This document shows, piece after piece, positions 16,512 through 25,413 of a DNA stretch of 64,000 bases. The notes under the pieces were generated by a model. It was not told where the DNA came from, made no database searches, and was given only the letters and a program-made list of their open reading frames with translations. Numbering within the stretch: position 1 is the stretch's first letter; the number at the start of each line of letters is the position of its first letter. A program made the position numbers and the translations under genes. This DNA is from JBBIND01 sp037444075 (GTDB taxonomy: Bacteria > Acidobacteriota > Terriglobia > Bryobacterales > Bryobacteraceae): contig JBBIND010000008.1 of the NCBI GenBank assembly GCA_037444075.1, forward strand, positions 16,212 to 80,211, given 5' to 3'.

Positions 16512-17678
16512 GTGGCGATTCCCATCTCCTACAATCTGCGCAACCTGGTGGCCCGCAAGACAACGACGCTGATGACCGCGCTGGGCATCGCTCTGACGGT
16601 GACCGTGCTGCTGATGGTGCTCGCGTTGATCGAGGGCCTGCGCACGTCGCTGGCCTCCACGGGGCACCCGCACAACGTTCTGGTGATGCGCAAGGGCGCC
16701 ACCGCGGAGTTGAGCAGCATCCTGATGCGCAGCGTGTTTCAGGACCTGCGGTCCATGCCGGGGATTGTGCGCGACGCCGCGGGCGAACCGCTGGCTTCGC
16801 TGGAAATGGTCACGGTGATCATCCTGGAACGGCCTGAGCAACCTTCAGGCATCAACATCAACTTGCGTGGACTGACCCCCGTCGGGCTGACCATGCGCGA
16901 GGAAGTGCGCCTGTCCTCAGGACGCATGTTCGAACCGGGACGCCGCGAGGTGGTGGTGGGCCGGTCCCTGTCTGAGCGTTATCCCGAAGCGCGCGTGGGG
17001 TCGCGGCTACGTTTCGGCCGCGGCGAATGGGAAGTGGTGGGTGTCGTGGACGCGGGCCGCTCGGCGGCCAACAGCGAGATCTTCGCGGACTTGAACCAGA
17101 TCAGCGCGGACTACAACCGCAGCGAGGCGCTCAGCTCGGCGCTGCTGCGCGCCGCTGATGAGGTTTCCGCGCAGGCGCTGATCAACGAGCTTGAAAACGA
17201 CCGCCGCTTGAACGTCACCGCGATGACGGAACGCGCCTACTACGATTCACAGACGGCTTCAGCCCGCCCCGTGCAATACCTGGGTACACTGGTCGCCATT
17301 ATCATGGCCATCGGCAGCAGCTTTGCCGCCATGAACACCATGTATGCGGCTGTCGCCCGCCGGGCGCCGGAAATAGGTACGCTGCGTGTTCTCGGATTTT
17401 CGCGCACGAGCATCCTGGTGAGTTTCTTCCTGGAATCTCTGCTGCTGTCCCTGTTGGGAGGCTTGTTGGGCTGCCTGCTGGCGCTTCCGCTGCACAACCT
17501 CACCACGGGATTCGGCAATTTCGTCACCTTCAGCGAAATCACCTTTCAGATGCGGGTGACACCCGCGGTGGCTTCTGTAGGCGTGGGATTCGCTCTCTTG
17601 ATGGGCGCGGCGGGCGGGTTGTTTCCGGCCGCCGCGGCCGCGCGCAAGCAGATTCTGACAGCTCTAAGAGAGGCCTGA
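16512..17678 (+). CDS. ABC exporter permease, FtsX/MacB type (2)
   Basis: A 388-aa paralogue of the preceding permease with the same layout: N-terminal membrane segment (LMTALGIALTVTVLLMVLAL), periplasmic domain and three C-terminal segments. The coupling loop reads RRAPEIGTLRVLGFSRTSIL. AGGAGG overlaps the upstream stop and precedes the GTG start by a few bases. The two dissimilar permeases probably form a heterodimer. Confidence 0.92.
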   Translation: MAIPISYNLRNLVARKTTTLMTALGIALTVTVLLMVLALIEGLRTSLASTGHPHNVLVMRKGATAELSSILMRSVFQDLRSMPGIVRDAAGEPLASLEMVTVIILERPEQPSGININLRGLTPVGLTMREEVRLSSGRMFEPGRREVVVGRSLSERYPEARVGSRLRFGRGEWEVVGVVDAGRSAANSEIFADLNQISADYNRSEALSSALLRAADEVSAQALINELENDRRLNVTAMTERAYYDSQTASARPVQYLGTLVAIIMAIGSSFAAMNTMYAAVARRAPEIGTLRVLGFSRTSILVSFFLESLLLSLLGGLLGCLLALPLHNLTTGFGNFVTFSEITFQMRVTPAVASVGVGFALLMGAAGGLFPAAAAARKQILTALREA

Positions 17679-17685
17679 GGCGAAC

Positions 17686-19026
17686 GTGCAAGCCGACCTG
17701 AACCGATTGCGCATTGAGAAGTCGATGAAGCACGGGGCGGCGGGCTCCCCGTGGGCCAAAGCCTGGATCCTGGTGGGCGTGGCGCTGCTGCTGCTGTTGG
17801 GAGGAGCGGGCTACTTCTACAGCTTGCGCAGCGCGCCCATCGAAGTGCGCGTGATGCGGGTGAGCGCGGCGGGGCAGGACGCCCGGGCAGCCGGCGAGCG
17901 CATCATCCTCAATGCCACCGGCTACATCGTGGCGGCCCACAAAATTCAGTTGGCGTCCAAGGTGGTCGGGAAGGTGGCCTGGATTGGAGTGGAGAAGGGC
18001 GACCGGGTGAAGAAGGACCAGGTCATCGTGCGCCTGGAGGACGACGAGTACCGCGCGCAGTTGCAGCAGGCGCGCGGCCAGTTGGCTGCGTTCGAAGCGC
18101 GCCTGAAGGAACTGGAAGCCGGTTCGCGTCCGGAGGAGATAGGCGTGGCGCGCGCCAACGTGGAGCAAGCCCGGGCGGAATTGGAGAACGCCAGGATCAA
18201 CCTGGAACGTACCCGGAAGCTCACCGCCGAAAAAGTGCTCTCGCCTCAGGCGTTGGACGACGCCGTAGCCCGCTACAACAGTCAGCAGGCGCGCGTGCAA
18301 TCGCTCCAGAAAACCCTGGACCTGGTCCTGGCAGGTCCGCGGCAGGAGCAAATTGACGCAGCGCGCGGGCAGGTCCAGCAGGCCAGGGGAGCGGTGGCTT
18401 TCTATGAAACCCAACTGGCCAATACGGTCATCAAAGCGCCGGTCACCGGGACCATCCTCGAGCGGGTGGTCGAAATCGGCGAGTTTGTGACGACGAGCTT
18501 CGTGGGAGAGCGCGGCGCCAAGGGCTACGTCGTCAGCCTGGCGGATCTGAAGGACCTCCAAGTGGAACTGGATATCAACCAGAATGATTTTGCCCGGTTG
18601 GGTTCCCGGCCGCCCGCCAAGGTCACCACCGATGCCTATCCGGACCGGGTCTACGAGGGCTTTATCGAAGAAATCGCGCCGGAAGCCAACCGGCAGAAGG
18701 CGACGGTCCAGGTGAAGGTCAAAATCCAGCAGCCGGATGACTATCTGCGTCCCGAGATGAACGCCAGCGTGGCTTTTGTCGGCGAGGCCGTCGAGCCGTC
18801 CGGCGAAGCCGGGAAGACGGTCATCTTCGTGCCGGCGTCCGCGGTGCGCCAGGATGCCGTTTTTCTCTTTCATCAGGGGCGGGCTTTGCGCCGGACGGTG
18901 AAGACCAGCGGTATCACCTCGCTCGGGATGCGGGTCGAGGAAGGTCTTTCCGGCGGCGAAGATCTGATCGTGGATCCGCCGGCGGACCTGAAGGAAGGCA
19001 GCCGCGTGCGAGCCAGAGAGGGGTAG
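17686..19026 (+). CDS. HlyD/MacA-type periplasmic adaptor subunit
   Basis: A 446-aa membrane-fusion protein starting with GTG. A short basic cytoplasmic tail is followed by one membrane anchor (AWILVGVALLLLLGGAGYFY). Then come the split lipoyl half-motif (KVVGKVAWIGVEKGDRVKKD), a Glu/Ala/Arg-rich coiled-coil hairpin (about residues 120-230), the second lipoyl half (APVTGTILERVVEIGEFV) and beta-barrel domains. It should bridge the permeases to an outer-membrane channel. No TolC-like gene is present in the window, so that partner must lie elsewhere. Confidence 0.92.
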   Translation: MQADLNRLRIEKSMKHGAAGSPWAKAWILVGVALLLLLGGAGYFYSLRSAPIEVRVMRVSAAGQDARAAGERIILNATGYIVAAHKIQLASKVVGKVAWIGVEKGDRVKKDQVIVRLEDDEYRAQLQQARGQLAAFEARLKELEAGSRPEEIGVARANVEQARAELENARINLERTRKLTAEKVLSPQALDDAVARYNSQQARVQSLQKTLDLVLAGPRQEQIDAARGQVQQARGAVAFYETQLANTVIKAPVTGTILERVVEIGEFVTTSFVGERGAKGYVVSLADLKDLQVELDINQNDFARLGSRPPAKVTTDAYPDRVYEGFIEEIAPEANRQKATVQVKVKIQQPDDYLRPEMNASVAFVGEAVEPSGEAGKTVIFVPASAVRQDAVFLFHQGRALRRTVKTSGITSLGMRVEEGLSGGEDLIVDPPADLKEGSRVRAREG

Positions 19027-19031
19027 GCCCA

Positions 19032-19769
19032 GTGAACGACATTGTCATCGAGACCCTCCAGCTGACCAAGGAGTTTCAGCGCGACACCTTTCGCGTGGTG
19101 GCGCTCAAAGACGTTGAACTAGAGGTTAGCCGCGGGGAGTTCATCGCGCTGATGGGACCGAGCGGTTCCGGCAAGTCCACGCTGCTGCACCTGATAGCGG
19201 CCATGGACCGGCCCACGTCAGGCCACATTATCGCTTTGGGCGAGGACCTGAGGACACTGGATGACCGTGCCGTGGCGCGGTGGCGCAACACGCACGTGGG
19301 CTTCGTCTTCCAGTCCTTCAATCTGATTCCGGTGCTGACGGCGCTGGAGAATGTCGAACTGCCTCTGAAACTGACCCGGCTGAGCAAGCGCGACCGGCTG
19401 GCTCACGCCAAACACGCGCTCGAACTGGTCGGATTGGGAGACCGGATGGATCACACTCCGCGCCAGCTTTCGGGAGGACAGGAGCAGCGTGTGGCCATAG
19501 CGCGCGCTCTGGTGACGGACCCTGACCTGATCCTCGCAGACGAGCCCACCGGAAACCTCGATGCGATTTCCGCCCAGGAAGTGATGACGCTGCTGGGCCG
19601 GCTGAACGTCGAATTCGGCAAAACCATCGTGGTGGTGACGCACGATCCGCACGTGGCCCACTTCGCCTCGAAAATACGGTTTCTCGAAAAAGGTGAACTG
19701 CTCCCGGAAGGCCGGGCGCCGCAGGATTGGGTGATGCCCACACGGGCCAACAGGCCCGGCGCCGCCTAG
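19032..19769 (+). CDS. ABC exporter ATP-binding subunit (MacB/LolD type)
   Basis: A 245-aa ATPase starting with GTG. Walker A is GPSGSGKST at 42-50, the signature LSGGQEQR begins at 146, Walker B is LILADE at 166-171, and the switch His lies in VVVTHDPH. Sequence around the Q-loop (FVFQSFNLIPVLTALENVEL) is of the LolD/MacB/FtsE subgroup, fitting the FtsX-like permeases upstream. It is the last gene of the operon; its stop overlaps the SDR gene stop on the other strand by four bases. Confidence 0.94.
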   Translation: MNDIVIETLQLTKEFQRDTFRVVALKDVELEVSRGEFIALMGPSGSGKSTLLHLIAAMDRPTSGHIIALGEDLRTLDDRAVARWRNTHVGFVFQSFNLIPVLTALENVELPLKLTRLSKRDRLAHAKHALELVGLGDRMDHTPRQLSGGQEQRVAIARALVTDPDLILADEPTGNLDAISAQEVMTLLGRLNVEFGKTIVVVTHDPHVAHFASKIRFLEKGELLPEGRAPQDWVMPTRANRPGAA

Positions 19770-20596
19770 AAATGCAGTCCGCCGCTACAGATGAGCACTT
19801 CGCCCGTCACGTAGTCTGACCAGGGAGAACAGAAGAACAACACCGCACCCGCGGCTTCTTCCGGATCTCCCAACCGGCCTAACGGAATGGAGGCCTTCAC
19901 GGCATCCAGCACAGCGGGCTGCACGCCGACGGCGATGTTGCGCTCCCCCACCTGTATGGAAGCCTGTTCAGCGCCCAGGGGCTGAATGAGGCGGGTCTCG
20001 ATGAGGCCGAAGCCGACTGCGTTGACATTGATGTTGTAGCGGCCCCATTCCTTGGCCAGCGTCTTCGTGAGGCCCACCAGTGCCGCTTTGCCGCTGGAGT
20101 AGCCCGCCTGTCCGGCATTTCCGTCGGTGCCCGATATGGAAGTGATGTTCACCACTTTCCGCATGACGCGCCGACCCTCAGCGCGCTCACGCTTGGCGGT
20201 TTCCCGCAGCCAACCCGACGCGGCGCGGAGAATGCGGAAGGGGGCTGCCACGTGGATATCCAGCATGGCCTGAAACTGCTCGTCGGTCGTCTTCTGAATG
20301 ACGTTGTCCCAGGTGTAGCCGGCGTTGTTGATGATGATGTCCACGGCGCCGAAAGCCTTCAGCGTGGCTTCGACGACGCTTTGAGCGGCATCGGGCTTAG
20401 TCAGGTCGCAGGCGTGTGCCTCGGCGCGCGCTCCCTGTTGGCGCAGCGCCGCGGCGGTCGCCTCGGCCTGTTCGCGGTCGATGTCGTTCACCAATACGGC
20501 CGCGCCCAAAGCTCCCAATTGCCGGGCGGTGGCGCTGCCAATCCCCCGGCCGGCGCCGGTGACCAGCGCGGCTTTCCCTTGCAGCGTGAAAGGCAT
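19766..20596 (-). CDS. Short-chain dehydrogenase/reductase, FabG-like
   Basis: A 276-aa classical SDR. The NAD(P) motif TGAGRGIG is at 13-20, NNAG at 90-93, catalytic Ser about 153-155, and Tyr166 with Lys170 (YSSGK). Typical FabG length is about 245; the extra residues form an insert around 130-145 and another near 215. The ATG follows a clear GAGGAG whose tail overlaps the threonine-aldolase stop codon, so the gene is translated from the hemW-ltaE transcript. It may reduce a 3-oxoacyl thioester or another ketone. Confidence 0.9.
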   Translation of the reverse strand: MPFTLQGKAALVTGAGRGIGSATARQLGALGAAVLVNDIDREQAEATAAALRQQGARAEAHACDLTKPDAAQSVVEATLKAFGAVDIIINNAGYTWDNVIQKTTDEQFQAMLDIHVAAPFRILRAASGWLRETAKRERAEGRRVMRKVVNITSISGTDGNAGQAGYSSGKAALVGLTKTLAKEWGRYNINVNAVGFGLIETRLIQPLGAEQASIQVGERNIAVGVQPAVLDAVKASIPLGRLGDPEEAAGAVLFFCSPWSDYVTGEVLICSGGLHF

Positions 20597-20600
20597 GTGC

Positions 20601-21662
20601 TTACTCCTCGTTGTTTGAATTGGCTGCGATGGCTTCGATAACGCGCAGGGCGTGTTCGCAATCCTCCCGGCCGGCGTCGTAATGCGTCACCATGCGCATC
20701 TGCGTGGGACTCACCCCGTTCGCCAGCACACCGCGCTCCTTGAGCCGGGCGCTCCAGACCGCCGGGCTGAGACCGGTTCCAGCGACGTCGAACACGACGA
20801 TGTTGGTTTCAACGCGCCTGGCATCAAGGTGTATTCCGGGGATGCGGCTGAGTCCTTCGGCCAGCAGCCTGGCGTTCGCATGGTCTTCGGCCAGCCGTCC
20901 AGGCATGTGTTCGAGTGCAATCAAGCCGGCGGCGGCGAGCACGCCAGCCTGCCGCATACCGCCGCCCAGGCGTTTGCGGAAAAGGCGGCCACGGTCCATG
21001 TCTGCCTGCGAACCGACGAGCAGGGAGCCCACCGGCGCGCCCAGTCCTTTCGAGAGGCAGAACATGACCGTGTCGGTCTTCTCGCATAGCCGCTTAGCAC
21101 TCACGCCCAAATGCGCCGCCGCATTGAACACCCGGGCGCCGTCCAGATGCACCTTGAGTCCTGACTCATGCGCCCCGTCGCAAATCTCGTCCACGACGTC
21201 CACCGGGCTCACCGTGCCCCCGGCCATGTTGTGGGTGTTTTCGATTGACACCAGCCCCGTCGGAGCCCAGTGAGGGCCCAGCGGCCGGATAGCGGGACGG
21301 ATATTCTCCCAGCGAAGAACCCCGTCTTCGGCTTTCACCGGCCGGGCCACGCAGCCGGCAAACCAGGCCATCATCCCGAGCTCGTAGTTAAAGACGTGGG
21401 AGCGTTCCTCGCAAACCACTTCCTCCCCATGCCGCGTGTGCAGTTTGATGGCGATGCTGTTGCCCATCGTGCCGGATGGCACAAACAGGCCCGCCTCTTT
21501 GCCGAGGATTTCGGCGGCGCGCTTCTCCAGCAGGTTGACGGTGGGGTCTTCCTGGTAGACATCGTCACCCACCTCGGCTTCGGCCATGGCGCGCCGCATG
21601 GCGCCGGTCGGGCGCGTTACGGTATCGCTGCGCAGGTCAATCCATCGTCGCTGTTCATTCAT
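20601..21662 (-). CDS. ltaE: Low-specificity threonine aldolase
   Basis: A 353-aa PLP enzyme cleaving threonine or allo-threonine to glycine and acetaldehyde. Motifs: IDLRSDTVTRPTGAMRRAM at the start, HLDGAR at 172-177, and the Schiff-base lysine at 205 in FCLSKGLGAPVGS. The start overlaps the hemW stop (ATGA), and the SDR gene follows. Two PLP routes to glycine (this and glyA) lie within 10 kb. Confidence 0.92.
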   Translation of the reverse strand: MNEQRRWIDLRSDTVTRPTGAMRRAMAEAEVGDDVYQEDPTVNLLEKRAAEILGKEAGLFVPSGTMGNSIAIKLHTRHGEEVVCEERSHVFNYELGMMAWFAGCVARPVKAEDGVLRWENIRPAIRPLGPHWAPTGLVSIENTHNMAGGTVSPVDVVDEICDGAHESGLKVHLDGARVFNAAAHLGVSAKRLCEKTDTVMFCLSKGLGAPVGSLLVGSQADMDRGRLFRKRLGGGMRQAGVLAAAGLIALEHMPGRLAEDHANARLLAEGLSRIPGIHLDARRVETNIVVFDVAGTGLSPAVWSARLKERGVLANGVSPTQMRMVTHYDAGREDCEHALRVIEAIAANSNNEE

Positions 21663-22756
21663 CCGGGCAGGAACTCCTGAAAGACTTCATTGGATAGCAT
21701 CATGCCGCGGCCGGTCAGCCGCAGCCGGCCTTGCCTTTCTTCCATCAAGCCGCCGTCCAGAAACCGGGCGATGGGCTCGCTGAATCGCGACCGTTCTTGC
21801 GGTGTGGGAGAGATGCCCTCGGAGAGCCTGAGTCCCACGAAGAACCGCTCCTCGGCGGGGCGAGCCGGCTGACGTTCCAGAACCACCGGCTCTCCGCTCC
21901 GCCAGCGGTCGACGTACTCGCCGGCGGTTTCCACGTTGCTCCAGCGCGTGCGTCCGTCAAACGAGTGCGCGTCCGCGCCGAATCCGGCGTAGGGAGCCAG
22001 GCGCCAGTATTTGAGGTTGTGCAGGGATTCGCGGCCCGGGCGGGCAAAATTGGAGATCTCGTAGCGCCTCAAACCCATGCCTGCCAGCCTCTCTACCGCC
22101 TGCTCATAAAGGTCGGCTGTCCGGCCCTCGTCCGGCGTCATGGCAGCCCCGTAGCGCGAGCCACCCGCCAGAATCTCCCGGCCCAACCGGCTGTCCTCGT
22201 CGATTTCGAGCATGTAGACGGAAACGTGCTCCGCGTCCAGGCGCTCCACCCAGTCGAGGGATACGCTCCAACTGTCTGCGTTCTGCCGCGGCAAGCCGGC
22301 GATGAGGTCAATGTTGAGATCTTCCAAGCCTGCCTGCTTCAACAAGGCGACATCCCCGGCCACGGTTGCGGGCGTGTGATTGCGCCCCAATGGGCGCACC
22401 TCTTCGTGGACAAAGGACTGAACTCCCAAGCTGACGCGAGTGATGCCCGCCTGTTTCCAGGCGGCGGCTCTTTCCGGCGTGACGGTGCCGGGGGAAGCCT
22501 CAATGGTCGCCTCCTGCCACGGTTTGCCCGGGACAGCCGCAAGGATGGCCTCCAACGGTACGGGTTCAATGCGGCTCGGCGTGCCACCCCCCAGGTAAAC
22601 CGTCTCCGGAGTCCATTCCCATGGGTGAAGGGCGAGTTCGGCGATTAGGGCCTGTTGATAGTCGCCCTCGAGCTTCTTCAAGCCCGGACCGGAGGCGAAA
22701 TTGCAGAAGGCGCACTTCTGGGAGCAAAAAGGATAGGCGATGTAGACACCAGCCAT
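21659..22756 (-). CDS. hemW: HemW-type radical SAM protein (HemN-like)
   Basis: A 365-aa protein starting at MAGVYIAYPFCSQKCAFCNF (ATG 22756); the open frame extends 24 codons further upstream without family sequence. The [4Fe-4S] cysteines are C11, C15 and C18 (CxxxCxxC). YLGGGTPSRI and the SLGVQSF block follow. HemN-specific N-terminal residues are absent, so this is the HemW heme-chaperone subgroup rather than coproporphyrinogen dehydrogenase. It heads a three-gene unit with ltaE and an SDR and is divergent from bshC across 81 bp. Confidence 0.9.
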   Translation of the reverse strand: MAGVYIAYPFCSQKCAFCNFASGPGLKKLEGDYQQALIAELALHPWEWTPETVYLGGGTPSRIEPVPLEAILAAVPGKPWQEATIEASPGTVTPERAAAWKQAGITRVSLGVQSFVHEEVRPLGRNHTPATVAGDVALLKQAGLEDLNIDLIAGLPRQNADSWSVSLDWVERLDAEHVSVYMLEIDEDSRLGREILAGGSRYGAAMTPDEGRTADLYEQAVERLAGMGLRRYEISNFARPGRESLHNLKYWRLAPYAGFGADAHSFDGRTRWSNVETAGEYVDRWRSGEPVVLERQPARPAEERFFVGLRLSEGISPTPQERSRFSEPIARFLDGGLMEERQGRLRLTGRGMMLSNEVFQEFLPG

Positions 22757-22837
22757 GTTGGCGCGCCCCACGCGGGGCACTACCTCAAACTTAACAAAAT
22801 ATAGCGACTTCCGCGTTGCAAGGAGCATCTGTTAAAG

Positions 22838-24427
22838 TTGGACCAGCCCATGCTCCCGACTTGTCTGCCACACACAGCGCTGCCCCACGCCAGCCTGTTG
22901 TTTGCGGATTTATTGTACGCGTTTGACCGGGCGGCGCGATTCCTGCCCCACCGCACGGGCGATTTGGACGCCTGCGTGGCAGCGGCCCGCTCCCTTGATT
23001 ACCCGCAGCAGCGGCGCGCCGAGTTAGTGGCAGCACTGCGCGAGCAGAACGGCGACAGCCCTGCGTTGGACCTGCTGTCCAAGCCCGGCGCGGTGGCGGT
23101 CGCTACCGGTCAACAGGTGGGACTGTTCTCCGGGCCGTGCTACACGATCTACAAGGCCTTGACTGCGGTGAAACTCGCGGAGAAGTTGCATTCGCGAGGC
23201 GTCCCCGCAGTCCCCTTGTTCTGGCTCGCCACCGAAGACCATGACTTCGAGGAGGTGAACCACTGCTGGAGTTTCGGCGCGAACCATGAACCCTTGCGGC
23301 TCGGCTTGAACGCTGCCGTCGCCGGCCATCAGCCTGTGGGGATGATTGCGCCCCGCGATTACCCGCTCGAGGAGTTGCGCCGCACCTTGGCACAGTTCCC
23401 GCACGGCGATGAAGTCGCCTCGCTGGTGGCGGAATGCTATCAGCCCGGGGTGCCCATGGGCGAGGGTTTCCGGCGCTTGCTAAGCCGCCTGGTGGGCACG
23501 CTGGGGTTGCTGTGTCTTGACCCGCTGAGCCCGCGGGTGCGCGCGCTCGCCACCCCGCTGCTCGGCAAAGCGGCGGAGGCAGCGCCGGAACTGGTAGCTG
23601 GTCTTCTTCAGAGGAACCAGGAGTTGGAGTCATCCGGCTATCACCGGCAGGTGCGCGTGGACGAGCAGACGTCTCTGTTCTTCCTGCTCAAGAACGGTCA
23701 GCGAACCCCGCTGCGCCGCAGTGAGCATGGCTTCCACGCCGGGGACCGGCTCATCACCACGCAGGAGTTGGCGGACAGCGCCGACTATCTCTCCCCAAAC
23801 GCATTGCTTCGCCCCGTGGTCCAGGATTTCGTTCTGCCCACCGTGGCTTATGTCGGCGGTCCCGCGGAACTGGCCTACCTGGCACAGAGCGAGGTGTTGT
23901 ACCGGCAGTTGCTCGGGCACATGCCTGTAACCATCTCCCGGGCTTCTTTTACGGTGCTGGACAGCCGCAGCGCCAAGCTCATGGAGCGTTATGGCCTTCA
24001 GCTTCCCGATTGCTTCCACGGCCTGGAGCCTCTGCGCGAGCGCATGGCTCGGGCCCTCATCCCCCCTCAGCTGAAGGCGGCCCATGAACAGGCTGCCGCC
24101 GGAATCTCAGAACACCTTCACACACTGCGCGGCTGCCTGGACACCTACGATCCGACGCTGGCTGCGGCTTTGGACAAAAGCCGTGCCAGGATGCTCTATC
24201 AACTGGAAAAGATCGAGAGGAAGTCGGCGCGGGAAGCCTTCCGGCGTCAGGAGCGCGCTGCTTCGGAGGCTAGGCATTTGTCCGGACTCGTCTATCCGCA
24301 GAAGCACCTCCAGGAACGATTCTTCACGATACTGCCCTTGCTGGCCCGCCACGGCCTTGATTTCGTCGGGCGGCTCTACGAGAACGTCCACTTGGACTGC
24401 CCGGGCCACCAGTTGCTGGTAGGGTAG
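22838..24427 (+). CDS. bshC: Putative bacillithiol synthase / cysteine ligase
   Basis: A 529-aa protein matching BshC, which adds cysteine to glucosaminyl-malate in the last step of bacillithiol synthesis. Diagnostic blocks are VATGQQVGLFSGPCYTIYKA and VPLFWLATEDHDFEEVNH. A C-terminal coiled-coil region with many Arg/Glu residues is normal. The start is taken as TTG 22838, 12 bases after AGGAG; an ATG four codons later has no better ribosome site. Neither bshA nor bshB lies in the window. Confidence 0.9.
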   Translation: MDQPMLPTCLPHTALPHASLLFADLLYAFDRAARFLPHRTGDLDACVAAARSLDYPQQRRAELVAALREQNGDSPALDLLSKPGAVAVATGQQVGLFSGPCYTIYKALTAVKLAEKLHSRGVPAVPLFWLATEDHDFEEVNHCWSFGANHEPLRLGLNAAVAGHQPVGMIAPRDYPLEELRRTLAQFPHGDEVASLVAECYQPGVPMGEGFRRLLSRLVGTLGLLCLDPLSPRVRALATPLLGKAAEAAPELVAGLLQRNQELESSGYHRQVRVDEQTSLFFLLKNGQRTPLRRSEHGFHAGDRLITTQELADSADYLSPNALLRPVVQDFVLPTVAYVGGPAELAYLAQSEVLYRQLLGHMPVTISRASFTVLDSRSAKLMERYGLQLPDCFHGLEPLRERMARALIPPQLKAAHEQAAAGISEHLHTLRGCLDTYDPTLAAALDKSRARMLYQLEKIERKSAREAFRRQERAASEARHLSGLVYPQKHLQERFFTILPLLARHGLDFVGRLYENVHLDCPGHQLLVG

Positions 24428-24443
24428 GTCATTTCCACCGGCT

Positions 24444-25208
24444 ATGTACATCAACAAAGTGAAGCAGGCTCTGGCCGAGGGCAAGGTGCAGATTGGCACG
24501 GCCTTCGCGCAATTGCGCTCGCCCGAAGTAGCGCGTATTCTCGCCGCCGCAGGATTCAACTGGGCTTATCTAGATACCGAACACGGGAACTTCAACATCG
24601 AAACCGTGCAGGACATCTGCCGTGCCGCCGCAGACTCGGGTTTGTGCCCCGTGGTGCGCGTGGCCGATCTGGAGTATGCCCTGGTGGCCCGCGCATTGGA
24701 CAATGGCGCTCAAGGCATCATCTTCCCGCGCGTAGAGGACCCCGAACTGCTGGCCAAAGCCGTCAGTTGGACGAAGTTTCCCCCGGTCGGGGTGCGCGGG
24801 TTCGGTCTGACGCCGACGCACGTCAACTACGAGAAGGTGACCATCCCGCAGATCGGCGAGCACATGAATGCGAACACCATGGTGGTGCTCCAGATTGAAA
24901 CCGTGAAGGCGCTCGAGGGGCGTGACGAACTGCTTTCGGTCGGGGGCATCGACGCCGTCATGGTGGGTCCGGTGGATCTCTCCATCTCGCTGGGTGTGCC
25001 GGGCGAATTCCAGCACCCCAAGATGGTGGAAGCCATGGAGAAGATCCGCGACAGTTGCAATCAGCACGGCGTCGCCCCGGGCACTCAGACGCGCACGCTC
25101 GATCTGGCCAAGTTCTGGAAGGAGCGCGGCATGCGCTTCATCGGCACCGGGAGCGAAACCGGCATGCTCTTTGAGCGTGCTTCGCAACTGATTGCCGGGC
25201 TCGCTTAG
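24444..25208 (+). CDS. HpcH/HpaI-family class II aldolase
   Basis: A 254-aa TIM-barrel aldolase cleaving 2-keto-3-deoxy or 4-hydroxy-2-oxo acids to pyruvate and an aldehyde. Metal and pyruvate-binding signatures: YLDTEHGNF, VVLQIETVKALE and VMVGPVDLSISLG. Relatives include KDR aldolase and 4-hydroxy-2-oxoheptanedioate aldolase; the substrate is not resolvable here. It follows bshC by 15 bp. Confidence 0.9.
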   Translation: MYINKVKQALAEGKVQIGTAFAQLRSPEVARILAAAGFNWAYLDTEHGNFNIETVQDICRAAADSGLCPVVRVADLEYALVARALDNGAQGIIFPRVEDPELLAKAVSWTKFPPVGVRGFGLTPTHVNYEKVTIPQIGEHMNANTMVVLQIETVKALEGRDELLSVGGIDAVMVGPVDLSISLGVPGEFQHPKMVEAMEKIRDSCNQHGVAPGTQTRTLDLAKFWKERGMRFIGTGSETGMLFERASQLIAGLA

Positions 25209-25270
25209 GCGTCTCCGGCCGCGCGCCGGCATCGGCAAAGCAGTCCACGCCTGCCTCGGAGTGAGCCTGT

Positions 25271-25276
25271 TATACT
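25271..25276 (+). promoter_or_regulatory. -10 box of the tRNA-Leu gene
   Basis: TATACT lies 28 bp before the mature tRNA 5' end, in a 95-bp spacer after the aldolase gene. No good -35 hexamer is visible at the right spacing. Confidence 0.4.
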
Positions 25277-25303
25277 CTTAGGCGTAGGCGCGCCGACATC
25301 CTG

Positions 25304-25392
25304 GCTGGAGTGGCGGAACTGGCAGACGCACGGGACTCAAAATCCCGCGCCCTTCACTGGGCATGTGGGTTCGACCCCCACCTCCAGCACCA
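25304..25392 (+). tRNA. tRNA-Leu(CAA)
   Basis: An 89-nt class II tRNA with encoded CCA. The 7-bp acceptor stem is GCTGGAG/CTCCAGC. The D-arm region reads TGGCGGAACTGGCAGACGCA. The anticodon stem CGGGA/TCCCG encloses loop CTCAAAA, giving anticodon CAA. A long variable arm and the T-loop GGTTCGACC follow. It reads UUG codons. It sits between a plus-strand aldolase and a minus-strand sugar transferase. Confidence 0.96.
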
Positions 25393-25413
25393 ATCAGACG
25401 GCGGCCTGCGGGC

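Noticed and set aside
15315..16841. 508-codon open frame antisense to the exporter permeases
   Set aside because: Shadow of two well-supported permease genes; His/Gln-rich composition without domain sequence.
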